DNA of 64,000 nt from positions 1 through 64,000 of the forward strand of contig DASRYH010000068.1 of NCBI GenBank assembly GCA_035687245.1. Reading direction: 5' to 3'. Made by a program: the position numbers and the translations under genes. Positions within the stretch are counted from its first letter, which is position 1. Each line of letters begins with the position of its first letter. Below are positions 7,294-15,288 of the stretch, in pieces. The stretch comes from DASRYH01 sp035687245 (GTDB taxonomy: Bacteria > Actinomycetota > Coriobacteriia > Anaerosomatales > PHET01). The notes beneath the pieces are model-generated. The model had not been told where the DNA came from. It ran no database searches and was given only the letters and a program-made list of their open reading frames with translations.

Positions 7294-8463
7294 ATGGCCA
7301 AGAGCTGGGAAGAGATCAACGCAAAGATCGCCTCGGGCGACGTTGTCGTCATGACCGCCGAGGAGTTCGCCGCGCTCGCCGCTGAGGATGGTGTGAAGAA
7401 GGCGGCCAAGCGCGTTGATGTGGTGACGACGGGGACCTTCGGTCCGATGTGCTCGAGCGGCGTCTTCATGAACTTCGGCCACTCGGACCCACCAATCAAG
7501 ATGGGCGAGATCACCCTCAATGACGTGCCTGCGAGCGGTGGGCTGGCTGCCGTCGACACGTACTTGGGCATCACCGAGCCGTCCAAGACGCGTGGCATCG
7601 AATACGGCGGCGCACACGTCGTCGAGGACCTGATCCGCGGCCGCGCGGTTCGGCTGAAGGCTACTGGACCCGGCACCGACTGCTACCCGCGCACCGAGAT
7701 CGACACGTGGGTGACGCTCGACGACCTCAACCAGGCCTACTTCTTTAACCCGCGCAACGCCTACCAGAACTACGCCGTAGCCGTGAACTCGTCGGACCGG
7801 CAGCTCGACACCTACCTCGGGCCGCTGCTGCCGCGATTCGGCAACGCGACCTACTGTTCGGCGGGCGCGCTCTCGCCGCTGCTCAACGACCCCGAGTACC
7901 GCACGATCGGCGTGGGGACGCGCTGCTTCGTGGCGGGCGCGCCGGGATTCGTGGCGTGGGAGGGAACGCAGCACAACCCCAACCAGACGCGCGACGACAA
8001 CGGTGTGCCGGTTGCCCCGGCAGGGACCCTCGCCTTCATCGCCGACCTCAAGCAGGCGAGTCCGGAGTTCTTCTCGGCGGCCTCGATGACGGGCTACGGC
8101 GTGTCGAGCTTCGTGGGGATAGGCGTGCCGATCCCCGTGCTCGACGACGAGATCGCCGCCCAGCTGGCGCTTACCGACGCAGACATTTCGGCGACGATCT
8201 TCGACTACGGCGTGGCACGACGCAGCCGGCCGTCGTTCGGTCGGGTGACCTACGCGCAGCTGCGAAGCGGGCAGATCGAGGTCGATGGCCACAAGGTGCC
8301 GACCGCGCCGATCAGCTCGCTGAAGAAGGCCCGCCGAATCGCCGCCGAACTCAAGGGCTGGATCGAAGGCGGCTTCACGGTTTCACGTCCGCTACAGGCG
8401 CTGCCCAAGCCAGGTGCGCCGGCCAACAAGACGCTTGAGATCCGGACAGGGGAGGCGATCTAG
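7294..8463 (+). CDS. DUF39 (COG1900) homocysteine biosynthesis protein
   Basis: 389 residues. The sequence matches the DUF39/HcyBio family of anaerobes. Genetic work in methanogens showed this family works with a NIL-ferredoxin protein in sulfide-dependent homocysteine formation from aspartate semialdehyde. Two cysteines in family-typical contexts, FGPMCSSGVF (Cys53) and TDCYPR (Cys130), are candidates for carrying sulfur. The ATG at 7294 is preferred to the GTG at 7282, which touches the GGGAGG ribosome site, although the spacing to 7294 is long (13 nt). The gene follows a methionine T-box and abuts the NIL-ferredoxin gene with zero gap. Confidence 0.88.
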   Translation: MAKSWEEINAKIASGDVVVMTAEEFAALAAEDGVKKAAKRVDVVTTGTFGPMCSSGVFMNFGHSDPPIKMGEITLNDVPASGGLAAVDTYLGITEPSKTRGIEYGGAHVVEDLIRGRAVRLKATGPGTDCYPRTEIDTWVTLDDLNQAYFFNPRNAYQNYAVAVNSSDRQLDTYLGPLLPRFGNATYCSAGALSPLLNDPEYRTIGVGTRCFVAGAPGFVAWEGTQHNPNQTRDDNGVPVAPAGTLAFIADLKQASPEFFSAASMTGYGVSSFVGIGVPIPVLDDEIAAQLALTDADISATIFDYGVARRSRPSFGRVTYAQLRSGQIEVDGHKVPTAPISSLKKARRIAAELKGWIEGGFTVSRPLQALPKPGAPANKTLEIRTGEAI

Positions 8464-8865
8464 ATGTCGAAGAAGCGACTCGACCTGACCTTCCCGCCGC
8501 GCCAGTCTTTGAAGCCAGTGGTCTACCATTTGGTCAAGGACTACGATGTCGTGCCCAACATCCTCCGGGCTGCAATTCAACCCGGGCAGCAGGGACGCAT
8601 GCTGTTGGAGGTCACGGGCAAGAGCGCGGACCTCACCGCGGGTATCGAGTTTCTGGCCGAGCAGGGATTGACGGTTCGCGAGGCCGCGAGCGACATCCAC
8701 TTGGACGAGGAGCGCTGCGTTACGTGCGGGCTGTGCACCTCCGTGTGCCGCACGGGATCGCTCACGCTCGACGGCGAGGAGCTCGTGCTCGACCGCGACA
8801 AGTGCGTGCTGTGCGAGGCGTGCGTGTCGGCGTGTCCGCGCCGGGCGGTCACGCTGCAGTTCTAG
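8464..8865 (+). CDS. NIL-domain ferredoxin, homocysteine biosynthesis partner
   Basis: 133 residues. The N-terminal NIL domain (residues about 7-75, a ligand-binding fold also found on methionine ABC transporters) is followed by two 4Fe-4S motifs, CVTCGLCTSVC and CVLCEACVSACP. This is the architecture of the ferredoxin paired with DUF39 in methanogens and other anaerobes, where it is thought to supply electrons for reducing a thioaldehyde or persulfide intermediate. Its ATG directly follows the DUF39 stop codon, so expression should be tightly coupled under the same T-box. Confidence 0.9.
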   Translation: MSKKRLDLTFPPRQSLKPVVYHLVKDYDVVPNILRAAIQPGQQGRMLLEVTGKSADLTAGIEFLAEQGLTVREAASDIHLDEERCVTCGLCTSVCRTGSLTLDGEELVLDRDKCVLCEACVSACPRRAVTLQF

Positions 8866-8890
8866 ACGAGACGACGGGAGTGGCGAGCAG

Positions 8891-9223
8891 GTGTACTTCG
8901 GGTACAGCGAGATATGGCGGTTCACGTTCGTTCCGGTCGGCTTCGTGGTCACGATGGTGGCGTTTCTGGCTCTGTGCTTGGTGTACCTGTATGGGATGAA
9001 TCGCGACGGGCGTGCGGTTGCACGCTACGTGAGTGTCGTGGGGGCCGGCTTCGTGGCCGCTTCGGCGATCGACTTGATCGTGGCTGTCTTCAACGGCCAG
9101 CTCGCTCGCTTCACTGCGGTATTCGGCCTGGCACCGCTCTTTGAGATGGCCGTGCTCGCCGTCATGTGCGTGGGCTCGATGTGGTTCATGGCGGTCGCGT
9201 ACGCCAACAGCAAGCGCGACTAG
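8891..9223 (+). CDS. Small three-helix membrane protein, function unknown
   Basis: 110 residues from a GTG at 8891, with GGGAG upstream. Three hydrophobic helices at about residues 11-35, 45-67 and 78-102. The middle one has an acidic residue (ASAIDLIVAVF). I do not recognise the family. It sits between the NIL-ferredoxin and MetH genes with gaps of only 25 and 36 bp, so it is very probably part of the methionine operon. A role in sulfide or methionine transport, or as a membrane anchor for the ferredoxin step, would be a guess. Confidence 0.65.
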   Translation: MYFGYSEIWRFTFVPVGFVVTMVAFLALCLVYLYGMNRDGRAVARYVSVVGAGFVAASAIDLIVAVFNGQLARFTAVFGLAPLFEMAVLAVMCVGSMWFMAVAYANSKRD

Positions 9224-9259
9224 ATTCGTACGACTTCTTCGAGGGAAGGCTTCACCCAA

Positions 9260-11704
9260 GTGCCTGACATCATGATGAGACTGGGCCGCGAGATGCTCGT
9301 GCTGGACGGAGCTATGGGCACCATGCTCCAGCGCCAAGGCATGCCCGCAGGCGAGTGTCCCGAGCTGCTCAACGTCACCGCGCCCGAAATGATTGGCGAG
9401 GTGCTGAACCTCTACAAGCTCGCCGGCAGTGACTGCACCATCACGAATACCTTCGGCGGCACGCGCGTGAAGCTTGCCGAACACGGGCTGGGCGACCGCG
9501 TCGAGGAGCTCAACCGCGCTGCGGTGCGCATCGCCCGGGAGTACGGTGCGCCGCACATTCTGGCCGACATGGGCTCGACCGGCCTGGTGATGCAGCCGCT
9601 GGGGCCTGCGACCTTCGACGAGGTCTTCGAGCTCTTCGCCGAGCAGGCACGTGCTCTGGCAGCCGAGAAGCCCGATGCGATCTTCATTGAGACGATGACC
9701 GACATCGCCGAAGCACGCTGCGCGGTCATGGCCGCCAAGAGCGTGTGTGACCTGCCGGTCTTCGTGTCGGTGAGCTTCGGCCTGTCGGGACGCATGGACC
9801 TGTCAGGCACTACGCCGGAGGCCGCTGCAGTGATCCTGGAGGCCGCGGGCGCCGACGCCGTGGGCCTGAACTGCGGGCTCGGCCCCGAGCAGATGCTGCC
9901 GCTGACAAAGCGCTTGGTTCGCGCGTGCTCGATACCGGTGATTGCGCAGCCGAACGCCGGGTTGCCGCAACTCGACGAAGCCGGCAAAACGGTCTTTCCG
10001 GGCACGCCCGACGAGATGGGTGAGTTCGCCCGCGCCGCGCGCGATGCCGGAGTTGCCGCGGTCGGTTCGTGCTGTGGCTCGTCGCCGGCGTTCACCGGTG
10101 CGATCGCGGACGAGATCGCTGACCGCGACATCGTGGAGGTGCCGCGCGGCTACGCGGGCACCGTTGTCGCCGGTCCGCGCGGTGTGGTGACGATCGGTGG
10201 AGGCGCTCCGCTTCGCGTGATTGGCGAGCGCATCAACCCGACCGGCAAGCCCGAGCTCAAGGCGGCGCTACTCGAGGGCTCGATGAGCGTCGTGCGTGCA
10301 TTCGCCGTGGAGCAGGAGGCTGCAGGTGCCGACCTGCTCGACGTGAATGTTGGAGCCGCCGGAGTGGTGGCCGAAGAGGCGCTGCCCGCAGCCGTGCTTG
10401 CGCTCGTCGGCACGACCGATCTGCCGCTCGTGCTCGACACGACGGACCCGCGCGCCCTTGAGGCCGCGCTGCGCGTCTATCCGGGCCGCGCGCTCATCAA
10501 CAGCGTGAATGGTGACCCCGAGTCGCTGACGTCGGTGCTGCCGCTCGCGGCGAAGTATGGCGCTGCACTCGTCGCGCTTGTGCTCGATGACAACGGCATC
10601 CCGCACGACGAGGCCGGGCGCATCCAGATCGCAGAGCGCATCCGCGCCAAGGCCGGCTACCACGGCATCCCCGCGAGCGACCTCGTGGTCGACTCGCTGG
10701 TCATGACGGCGGCGACCGACGAGACCGCGCCTGCCACCACGCTCGGTGCACTGCGTGGTGCGAAGGCCGCTGGCCTCGCGACCGTGCTCGGCGTCTCCAA
10801 CGTAAGCCATGGCCTGCCGAGCCGCCCGCTGCTCAACGCGGCGTTCCTTTCGGCAGCTGCAGAGGCGGGGCTCGACGCCGCCATCGTGAACCCCAACGAT
10901 CACGTCGTGATGGAGGCCGTGCGAGTGGCCAACCAGCGGCGTGCGGGTGGGGAGGCCGATGTCGCCGGCGATGCCTGGACGGCATGGGAGGCAGTGCTGC
11001 GCGGGGCCTTCGAGGCCGCCGCGTCGGGCGTGGAGAGTGCCGTCGCAGAGAGCGCGGGCGCGGAGCAGGACGAGGTCGAGCCGAAAGTGTCGCTCGAAGC
11101 CGCCGTCCTGCGCGGCGACGCCGATTCGGCGCCGTCGCTGGCTGAGGCCGTCATCGCTGCGGGCACCGCGCCCGAGGACGTCATCGGCGAGGTGCTGACG
11201 CCCGCGATTCAGCGGCTTGGCGATGCCTACGGGCGTGGCGAGGTCTTCCTGCCGCAGATGATGGTGGCCGCCGAAGCGATGAAAGCCGCCGTCGCGCAGG
11301 TCAAGACGCACCTGCCCGAGGGTGGCACCAGTGATGGCAACCGCGTCGTCTTCGCCACGGTGAAGGGCGACATCCACTCCATCGGCAAAGACATCTGCGT
11401 GTCGCTACTTGAAAGCCAGGGCATCGAGGTCGTCGACCTGGGAGTGGACGTTTCCGTCGAGCGTGTTGCCGAAGCAGCCGCCTCAGCCGGTGCGGTCTGC
11501 CTGTCGGCGCTCATGACCACGACGCTGCCCGCGATGCAGGCGACGATCGAAGCGGTACGCGCCACCGGCGACGTGCCGGTCTTCGTGGGCGGAGCCGTCG
11601 TGACCGCCGAGTGGGCGGCCTCCGTAGGCGCCGGGTACAGCGCGGATGCGCCGGGCTGCGTCGAAGTGGTGCAGGCGGCGTTGAGAAGGGGTATTGTTTC
11701 CTGA
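9260..11704 (+). CDS. metH: Cobalamin-dependent methionine synthase without activation domain
   Basis: 814 residues from a GTG at 9260, with GAGGGAAGG upstream. Three modules are visible. The homocysteine-binding barrel (residues about 5-290) has zinc cysteines in GLNCGLGPE and GSCCGSSP. The pterin-binding barrel (about 310-580) contains RINPTGKPELKAAL. The B12 cap plus Rossmann module (about 620-814) has the axial-ligand motif DIHSIG with His706. The C-terminal AdoMet-dependent reactivation domain of E. coli MetH (about 1,227 residues) is absent. Such short MetH proteins in anaerobes rely on a separate reactivation system, and none is visible here. MetV and MetF follow and would supply methyl-THF. 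Confidence 0.92.
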   Translation: MPDIMMRLGREMLVLDGAMGTMLQRQGMPAGECPELLNVTAPEMIGEVLNLYKLAGSDCTITNTFGGTRVKLAEHGLGDRVEELNRAAVRIAREYGAPHILADMGSTGLVMQPLGPATFDEVFELFAEQARALAAEKPDAIFIETMTDIAEARCAVMAAKSVCDLPVFVSVSFGLSGRMDLSGTTPEAAAVILEAAGADAVGLNCGLGPEQMLPLTKRLVRACSIPVIAQPNAGLPQLDEAGKTVFPGTPDEMGEFARAARDAGVAAVGSCCGSSPAFTGAIADEIADRDIVEVPRGYAGTVVAGPRGVVTIGGGAPLRVIGERINPTGKPELKAALLEGSMSVVRAFAVEQEAAGADLLDVNVGAAGVVAEEALPAAVLALVGTTDLPLVLDTTDPRALEAALRVYPGRALINSVNGDPESLTSVLPLAAKYGAALVALVLDDNGIPHDEAGRIQIAERIRAKAGYHGIPASDLVVDSLVMTAATDETAPATTLGALRGAKAAGLATVLGVSNVSHGLPSRPLLNAAFLSAAAEAGLDAAIVNPNDHVVMEAVRVANQRRAGGEADVAGDAWTAWEAVLRGAFEAAASGVESAVAESAGAEQDEVEPKVSLEAAVLRGDADSAPSLAEAVIAAGTAPEDVIGEVLTPAIQRLGDAYGRGEVFLPQMMVAAEAMKAAVAQVKTHLPEGGTSDGNRVVFATVKGDIHSIGKDICVSLLESQGIEVVDLGVDVSVERVAEAAASAGAVCLSALMTTTLPAMQATIEAVRATGDVPVFVGGAVVTAEWAASVGAGYSADAPGCVEVVQAALRRGIVS

Positions 11705-11775
11705 CCTTTCGCGCCCCGCGCGCGTATGTATATAACGCGGCGCACGAGCCGCGACCACGAAAAGGCCGTGACCTG

Positions 11776-12462
11776 ATGATCATCACAAAGCCAAGAGACT
11801 GGGGCAGGATCAAGCGCAACCTCGAGAGCATCGGGGCTAAGCGCGTCTTCCTCATGGGCTGCGGCCAGTGCGCCACCGTTGCGCACACGGGCGGCGAGAA
11901 GGAGCTCCTGATCGCCAAGGCCAAGCTCGAGCAGGAGGGCTACGAGGTCACGGGCTGGGCTGTTGGCGAAGTGGCCTGCCACCTGAACGGCACCAAGCTC
12001 GAGACGCGTAAGCACTTCGGCGACGTTGACGCGGCCGACGCTGTACTCGTGCTCACCTGTGGTGCAGGCGTACAGACGGTGGCCGATGCGGTGAACAAGC
12101 CGGTCTTTCCTGCGCTCGAGAGCGCGTTTCTGGGCACGGTCATTCGGCATGGCGTCTTTGAGGAGCGCTGCCAGACCTGCGGGGACTGCGTGCTCGACCT
12201 GACTGCGGGCATCTGCCCAGTCACCACCTGTCCGAAGGGGCTGCTCAACGGCCCGTGCGGCGGCATGTGGGACGGCAAGTGCGAGGTGCTCACCGACCGC
12301 GAGTGCACTCACGTGCGCATCCAGCGTCGCCTTGCCGAGCAGGGTCGCACTCGCACCGGCACTGTGCCGCCGAAAGACTACTCGGCCAAGCGCGGTCCGG
12401 GCTCGGTCAACATCCGGGACAGGGCATTCGGCCATGACGACGAGAAGGGCGGCGCCTCGTGA
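11776..12462 (+). CDS. metV: MetV, zinc/Fe-S partner of methylenetetrahydrofolate reductase
   Basis: 228 residues. The MetV family (MTHFR C-terminal domain of acetogens) is recognised by its cysteine-rich motifs: MGCGQCATVAHTGG near residue 30, LTCGAGVQT, and the late CQTCGDCVLDLTAGICP followed by TTCPKG and NGPCGG. In acetogens MetF needs MetV to reduce methylene-THF, using ferredoxin or NADH depending on extra subunits. The ATG at 11776 is chosen because upstream sequence is not protein-like. The last four bases overlap the metF start (GTGA). Confidence 0.9.
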   Translation: MIITKPRDWGRIKRNLESIGAKRVFLMGCGQCATVAHTGGEKELLIAKAKLEQEGYEVTGWAVGEVACHLNGTKLETRKHFGDVDAADAVLVLTCGAGVQTVADAVNKPVFPALESAFLGTVIRHGVFEERCQTCGDCVLDLTAGICPVTTCPKGLLNGPCGGMWDGKCEVLTDRECTHVRIQRRLAEQGRTRTGTVPPKDYSAKRGPGSVNIRDRAFGHDDEKGGAS

Positions 12463-13331
12463 GCGTGCTTCGCGACAAGCTCGCGGCCGGCCAGTTCGTC
12501 GTGACTGGAGAGGTCGCGCCGCCTCACGGCACCGACTACTCCTCGATGCTTGAGAGCGTCGAGCGCCTTGCGCCCTACTGCGATGCGCTCAACGTCACCG
12601 ACAACCAAGGTGCGACCTTGCACCTGAGCTCGCTTGCGGCCTCTCGCGTGGTGCGCAAGGCCGGCTGCGAACCGATCTTCCAGCAGACTTGTCGCGACCG
12701 TAACCGCCTTGCGCTGCAGTCCGACCTGCTGGCCGCGTGGACGCTCGGGCTGGAGAACGTACTCATCGTGACGGGCGACGACCCGCGCGGCGGCGATCAC
12801 CCGAAGGCCAAGGGTGTTTTCGACATGGACTCGACGCAGCTGCTCGAGGTCGCGCGTGGCATGAACGGCGGAGTCGACATGAACGGCGTCGAGCTCGCCG
12901 GTGGCACCGACTTCCTCCTCGGGGCGGCAGCGTTCCCGGAGGCCGAGCCGTGGGACGTGCAGCGTGCGCGTGCGCTGGCCAAGGTCGAGGCTGGGGCGCA
13001 GTTCTTCCAGACGCAGGCCGTCATGGACGTCGACAAGTTCGCCGATCACTGCGCTGAGCTGCAGGAAAGCGGCGTCAAGGTCATCGCAGGCGTGCTGCTG
13101 CTCAAGAGCGCACGCGTCATCAAGTTCATCAACGAGCGGCTCGCGGGCCTGATGGTTCCCGACCACCTCGCGGAGCGCATCGCCGGCGCTGAGGACTCGC
13201 TCGCCGAATCGATCGCGCTTGCCACGGAACAGGTGCGTGCGCTGTCGACGATCGCCGACGGCGTCCACATCATGCCGCTTGGCGCGGACGACGCCGTTCG
13301 GCAGATCCTGCTCGGTGCCGATCTCGCGTAG
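12459..13331 (+). CDS. metF: Methylenetetrahydrofolate reductase catalytic subunit
   Basis: 290 residues, a TIM-barrel flavoprotein. The N-terminal TGEVAPPHGTD contains the catalytic Glu region, LNVTDNQGA and LIVTGDDPRGGDH form the folate/FAD-binding loops, and QFFQTQAVMDVD is conserved. It reduces 5,10-methylene-THF to 5-methyl-THF, the methyl donor for MetH just upstream. It overlaps metV by four bases, as in acetogen MetFV pairs. No rnfC2-like or HdrA-like electron-transfer subunit is adjacent, so the physiological donor is open. Confidence 0.92.
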   Translation: MSVLRDKLAAGQFVVTGEVAPPHGTDYSSMLESVERLAPYCDALNVTDNQGATLHLSSLAASRVVRKAGCEPIFQQTCRDRNRLALQSDLLAAWTLGLENVLIVTGDDPRGGDHPKAKGVFDMDSTQLLEVARGMNGGVDMNGVELAGGTDFLLGAAAFPEAEPWDVQRARALAKVEAGAQFFQTQAVMDVDKFADHCAELQESGVKVIAGVLLLKSARVIKFINERLAGLMVPDHLAERIAGAEDSLAESIALATEQVRALSTIADGVHIMPLGADDAVRQILLGADLA

Positions 13332-13401
13332 CTTCAGGTGCGACTGCGCCTCTGTGTATCAGCGACAGCCGTCTATTCACTGCGCCAGCACTCCACCGTG
13401 G

Positions 13402-13407
13402 TAGAAT
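13402..13407 (+). promoter_or_regulatory. Probable -10 element (TAGAAT) before lpdA
   Basis: GGTAGAATC 46 bp before the lpdA start. The same TAGAAT context recurs upstream of four other genes in this window. No convincing -35 is seen at 16-18 bp. Confidence 0.4.
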
Positions 13408-13452
13408 CTGCGGACGTTTTCGGCATGGCGAGACGATTGTGGAGGCACTCAG

Positions 13453-14841
13453 ATGCGCATCGCAGTCCTTGGTGGCGGTCCTGGCGGCTATTCGGCAGCG
13501 TTCGAAGCTGCACGGCTGGGCGCTGATGTCGTGCTCATCGAGAAGGAGCGCCTGGGCGGTACCTGCCTGAACTGGGGCTGCATCCCCACCAAGGCCATCC
13601 TGCGATCAGCGCACATCGTCTCCGACACACGTCACGCCGCTGACTATGGCCTGAAGGCCGCACCGGCTGAGGTCGACGTGGCCGCGCTGCGCGCGCGCAA
13701 GGAAGGCGTCGTCGACGAGCTGGTCTCGCAAGTCGAAGGCAGCGCGAAGCGCCTGAAGGTCGAGGTCATCTACGGCGAGGGCACGCTCACTGCGCCCAAG
13801 ACGATCGAGGTCACAACAGCCGAAGGTGCCGTCACGGTCGACGCCGACGCGGTGATTCTCGCGACTGGCTCTGTACCATTCCTGCTTCCCTCAATCGATC
13901 ACTCCCTCGATCGCGTCTGGACGAGCGATGAGGCCACCGCTCTCAAAGACATCCCCGCCAGCGTCGTCATCATCGGTGGCGGCGTAATAGGCCTCGAGTT
14001 CGCCGACGCTTATGCGAACTTCGGCTCGACTGTTCACGTCGTTGAGCTCACTCCGAGCGTACTCCCGGGCAATGACAAGCGGGTTCAGCGCGAGGTACAG
14101 AAGGCGCTCGAGGCAATCGGCGTCGTCTTCCACCTCGGCATCGCCGTCGACAGTGTCGCTGAGTCCGGCGACAAGATCATCGCGACGCTCACTGACGGCA
14201 GCACTATCGAGGCCGACATCGTGCTCTCCGCACCGGGCCGCCGCCCCAACGGGCTCGGCTTCGGTTTCGAAGAGGCCGGCGTTGAGATGGACCGGGCGGC
14301 CGTGAAGGTCGACGAGTTCTACCGCACCAACCAGCCGGGCGTCTACGCAATCGGGGACCTCATTGGCGGCATGATGCTCGCGCACGTCGCCGAGGCCGAG
14401 GGCGAGGCGGCAGCGCGCAACGCCGTGGCCGAGCTCAAGGGCGAGAGAGCGACCCAAAGCGTGAACCTCGCGCACGTGCCCGCAGCCGTCTACACCGAGC
14501 CCGGCATCGGGGTCGTGGGCTCGACCCGCGACAGCGCCAAGGAGCGCGGTCTCGACGTCGTGCAAGTCGTCATGAAGTTCGCCGGCAACGGCAAGGCGCT
14601 GGGCGAGGGTCATTCGGAAGGCTTCGTGCAGATCGTGGCCGAGAACGGCACCGGGCGCATCGTGGGCTGCCAGATCGTCGGCCCGTCAGCTGCTGAGCTC
14701 ATCCAACAGATCAGCATCCCGATGGCCGGTGGCATGACCGTGGGCCAGGTCGGTCACAGCGTATTCGGCCATCCCACGCTCTCCGAAGTCATCAAGTTCG
14801 CCTGCATCGAGGCGGCCAACAAGACCGGCACCTCGCACTAG
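13453..14841 (+). CDS. lpdA: Dihydrolipoyl dehydrogenase
   Basis: 462 residues. N-terminal FAD loop GGGPGGYSAAFEAARLG, the redox disulfide GGTCLNWGCIPTK (Cys38/Cys43), a second NAD-binding GGGVIGLEFA near residue 177, the FAD motif YAIGDL, and the C-terminal active-site HSVFGHPTLSE all match E3 enzymes. It reoxidises lipoyl groups of 2-oxoacid dehydrogenases or the glycine cleavage H protein with NAD. No E1/E2 or gcv genes are adjacent, but lipoyl synthase lies 6 kb downstream on the same strand. Confidence 0.94.
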   Translation: MRIAVLGGGPGGYSAAFEAARLGADVVLIEKERLGGTCLNWGCIPTKAILRSAHIVSDTRHAADYGLKAAPAEVDVAALRARKEGVVDELVSQVEGSAKRLKVEVIYGEGTLTAPKTIEVTTAEGAVTVDADAVILATGSVPFLLPSIDHSLDRVWTSDEATALKDIPASVVIIGGGVIGLEFADAYANFGSTVHVVELTPSVLPGNDKRVQREVQKALEAIGVVFHLGIAVDSVAESGDKIIATLTDGSTIEADIVLSAPGRRPNGLGFGFEEAGVEMDRAAVKVDEFYRTNQPGVYAIGDLIGGMMLAHVAEAEGEAAARNAVAELKGERATQSVNLAHVPAAVYTEPGIGVVGSTRDSAKERGLDVVQVVMKFAGNGKALGEGHSEGFVQIVAENGTGRIVGCQIVGPSAAELIQQISIPMAGGMTVGQVGHSVFGHPTLSEVIKFACIEAANKTGTSH

Positions 14842-14852
14842 GGAGCCTTCAC

Positions 14853-15155
14853 GTGATCAAGCACATCGTCTTCTGGAAGCTTGCGGACACCGCGCTCAAC
14901 AACACTGCCGAAGAGAACGCGCGCGAGATCAAGTGCCAGCTAGAGGCCCTCGCGGGGCAGATCGACGGGTTGCTGCACATCGAGGTCGGCATCGACTTCA
15001 GCCGCACTGATGCTTCGGCAGATGTCGCGCTGTACTCGGAGTTCGCGGACCGCGAATCGCTCGACGCCTACCTGATACACCCACTGCACCTCGCTGCGGC
15101 TGCCTTCATCGGTCAGGTGCGCAGCGATCGGGTGGTCGTCGACTACGAGCTCTAG
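14853..15155 (+). CDS. Dabb (stress-responsive alpha/beta barrel) family protein
   Basis: 100 residues. MIKHIVFWKL at the start and the later HPLHLAAAAFIGQV are hallmarks of the Dabb domain, a dimeric ferredoxin-like barrel. It begins 11 bp after lpdA and probably shares its mRNA. Dabb proteins range from plant stress proteins to small lyases. No catalytic function can be assigned. Confidence 0.85.
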   Translation: MIKHIVFWKLADTALNNTAEENAREIKCQLEALAGQIDGLLHIEVGIDFSRTDASADVALYSEFADRESLDAYLIHPLHLAAAAFIGQVRSDRVVVDYEL

Positions 15156-15184
15156 CACGTAGGCTTTCCAGTTTCTACCTCTAC

Positions 15185-15242
15185 GCACCTCCTGCGGATA
15201 GGGATAAACTTCCCGCAGGGAAGGTAGTGCCAGTTGAGGTGC
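15185..15242 (+). promoter_or_regulatory. Structured leader upstream of the ABC-importer operon
   Basis: GCACCTC (15185-15191) pairs with GAGGTGC (15236-15242). Directly inside it CTGCGG (15192-15197) pairs with CCGCAG (15213-15218), leaving GGAAGGTAGTGCCAGTT as a third arm. The result is a small junction about 47 nt before the substrate-binding protein start. It does not match a riboswitch class I can recall. It could be a cis-regulatory RNA or a paired operator. Confidence 0.4.
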
Positions 15243-15288
15243 GCCGTGCGCGCGTCGAATGGCATCGGGGCAAATGAAGAGGTGGGAT

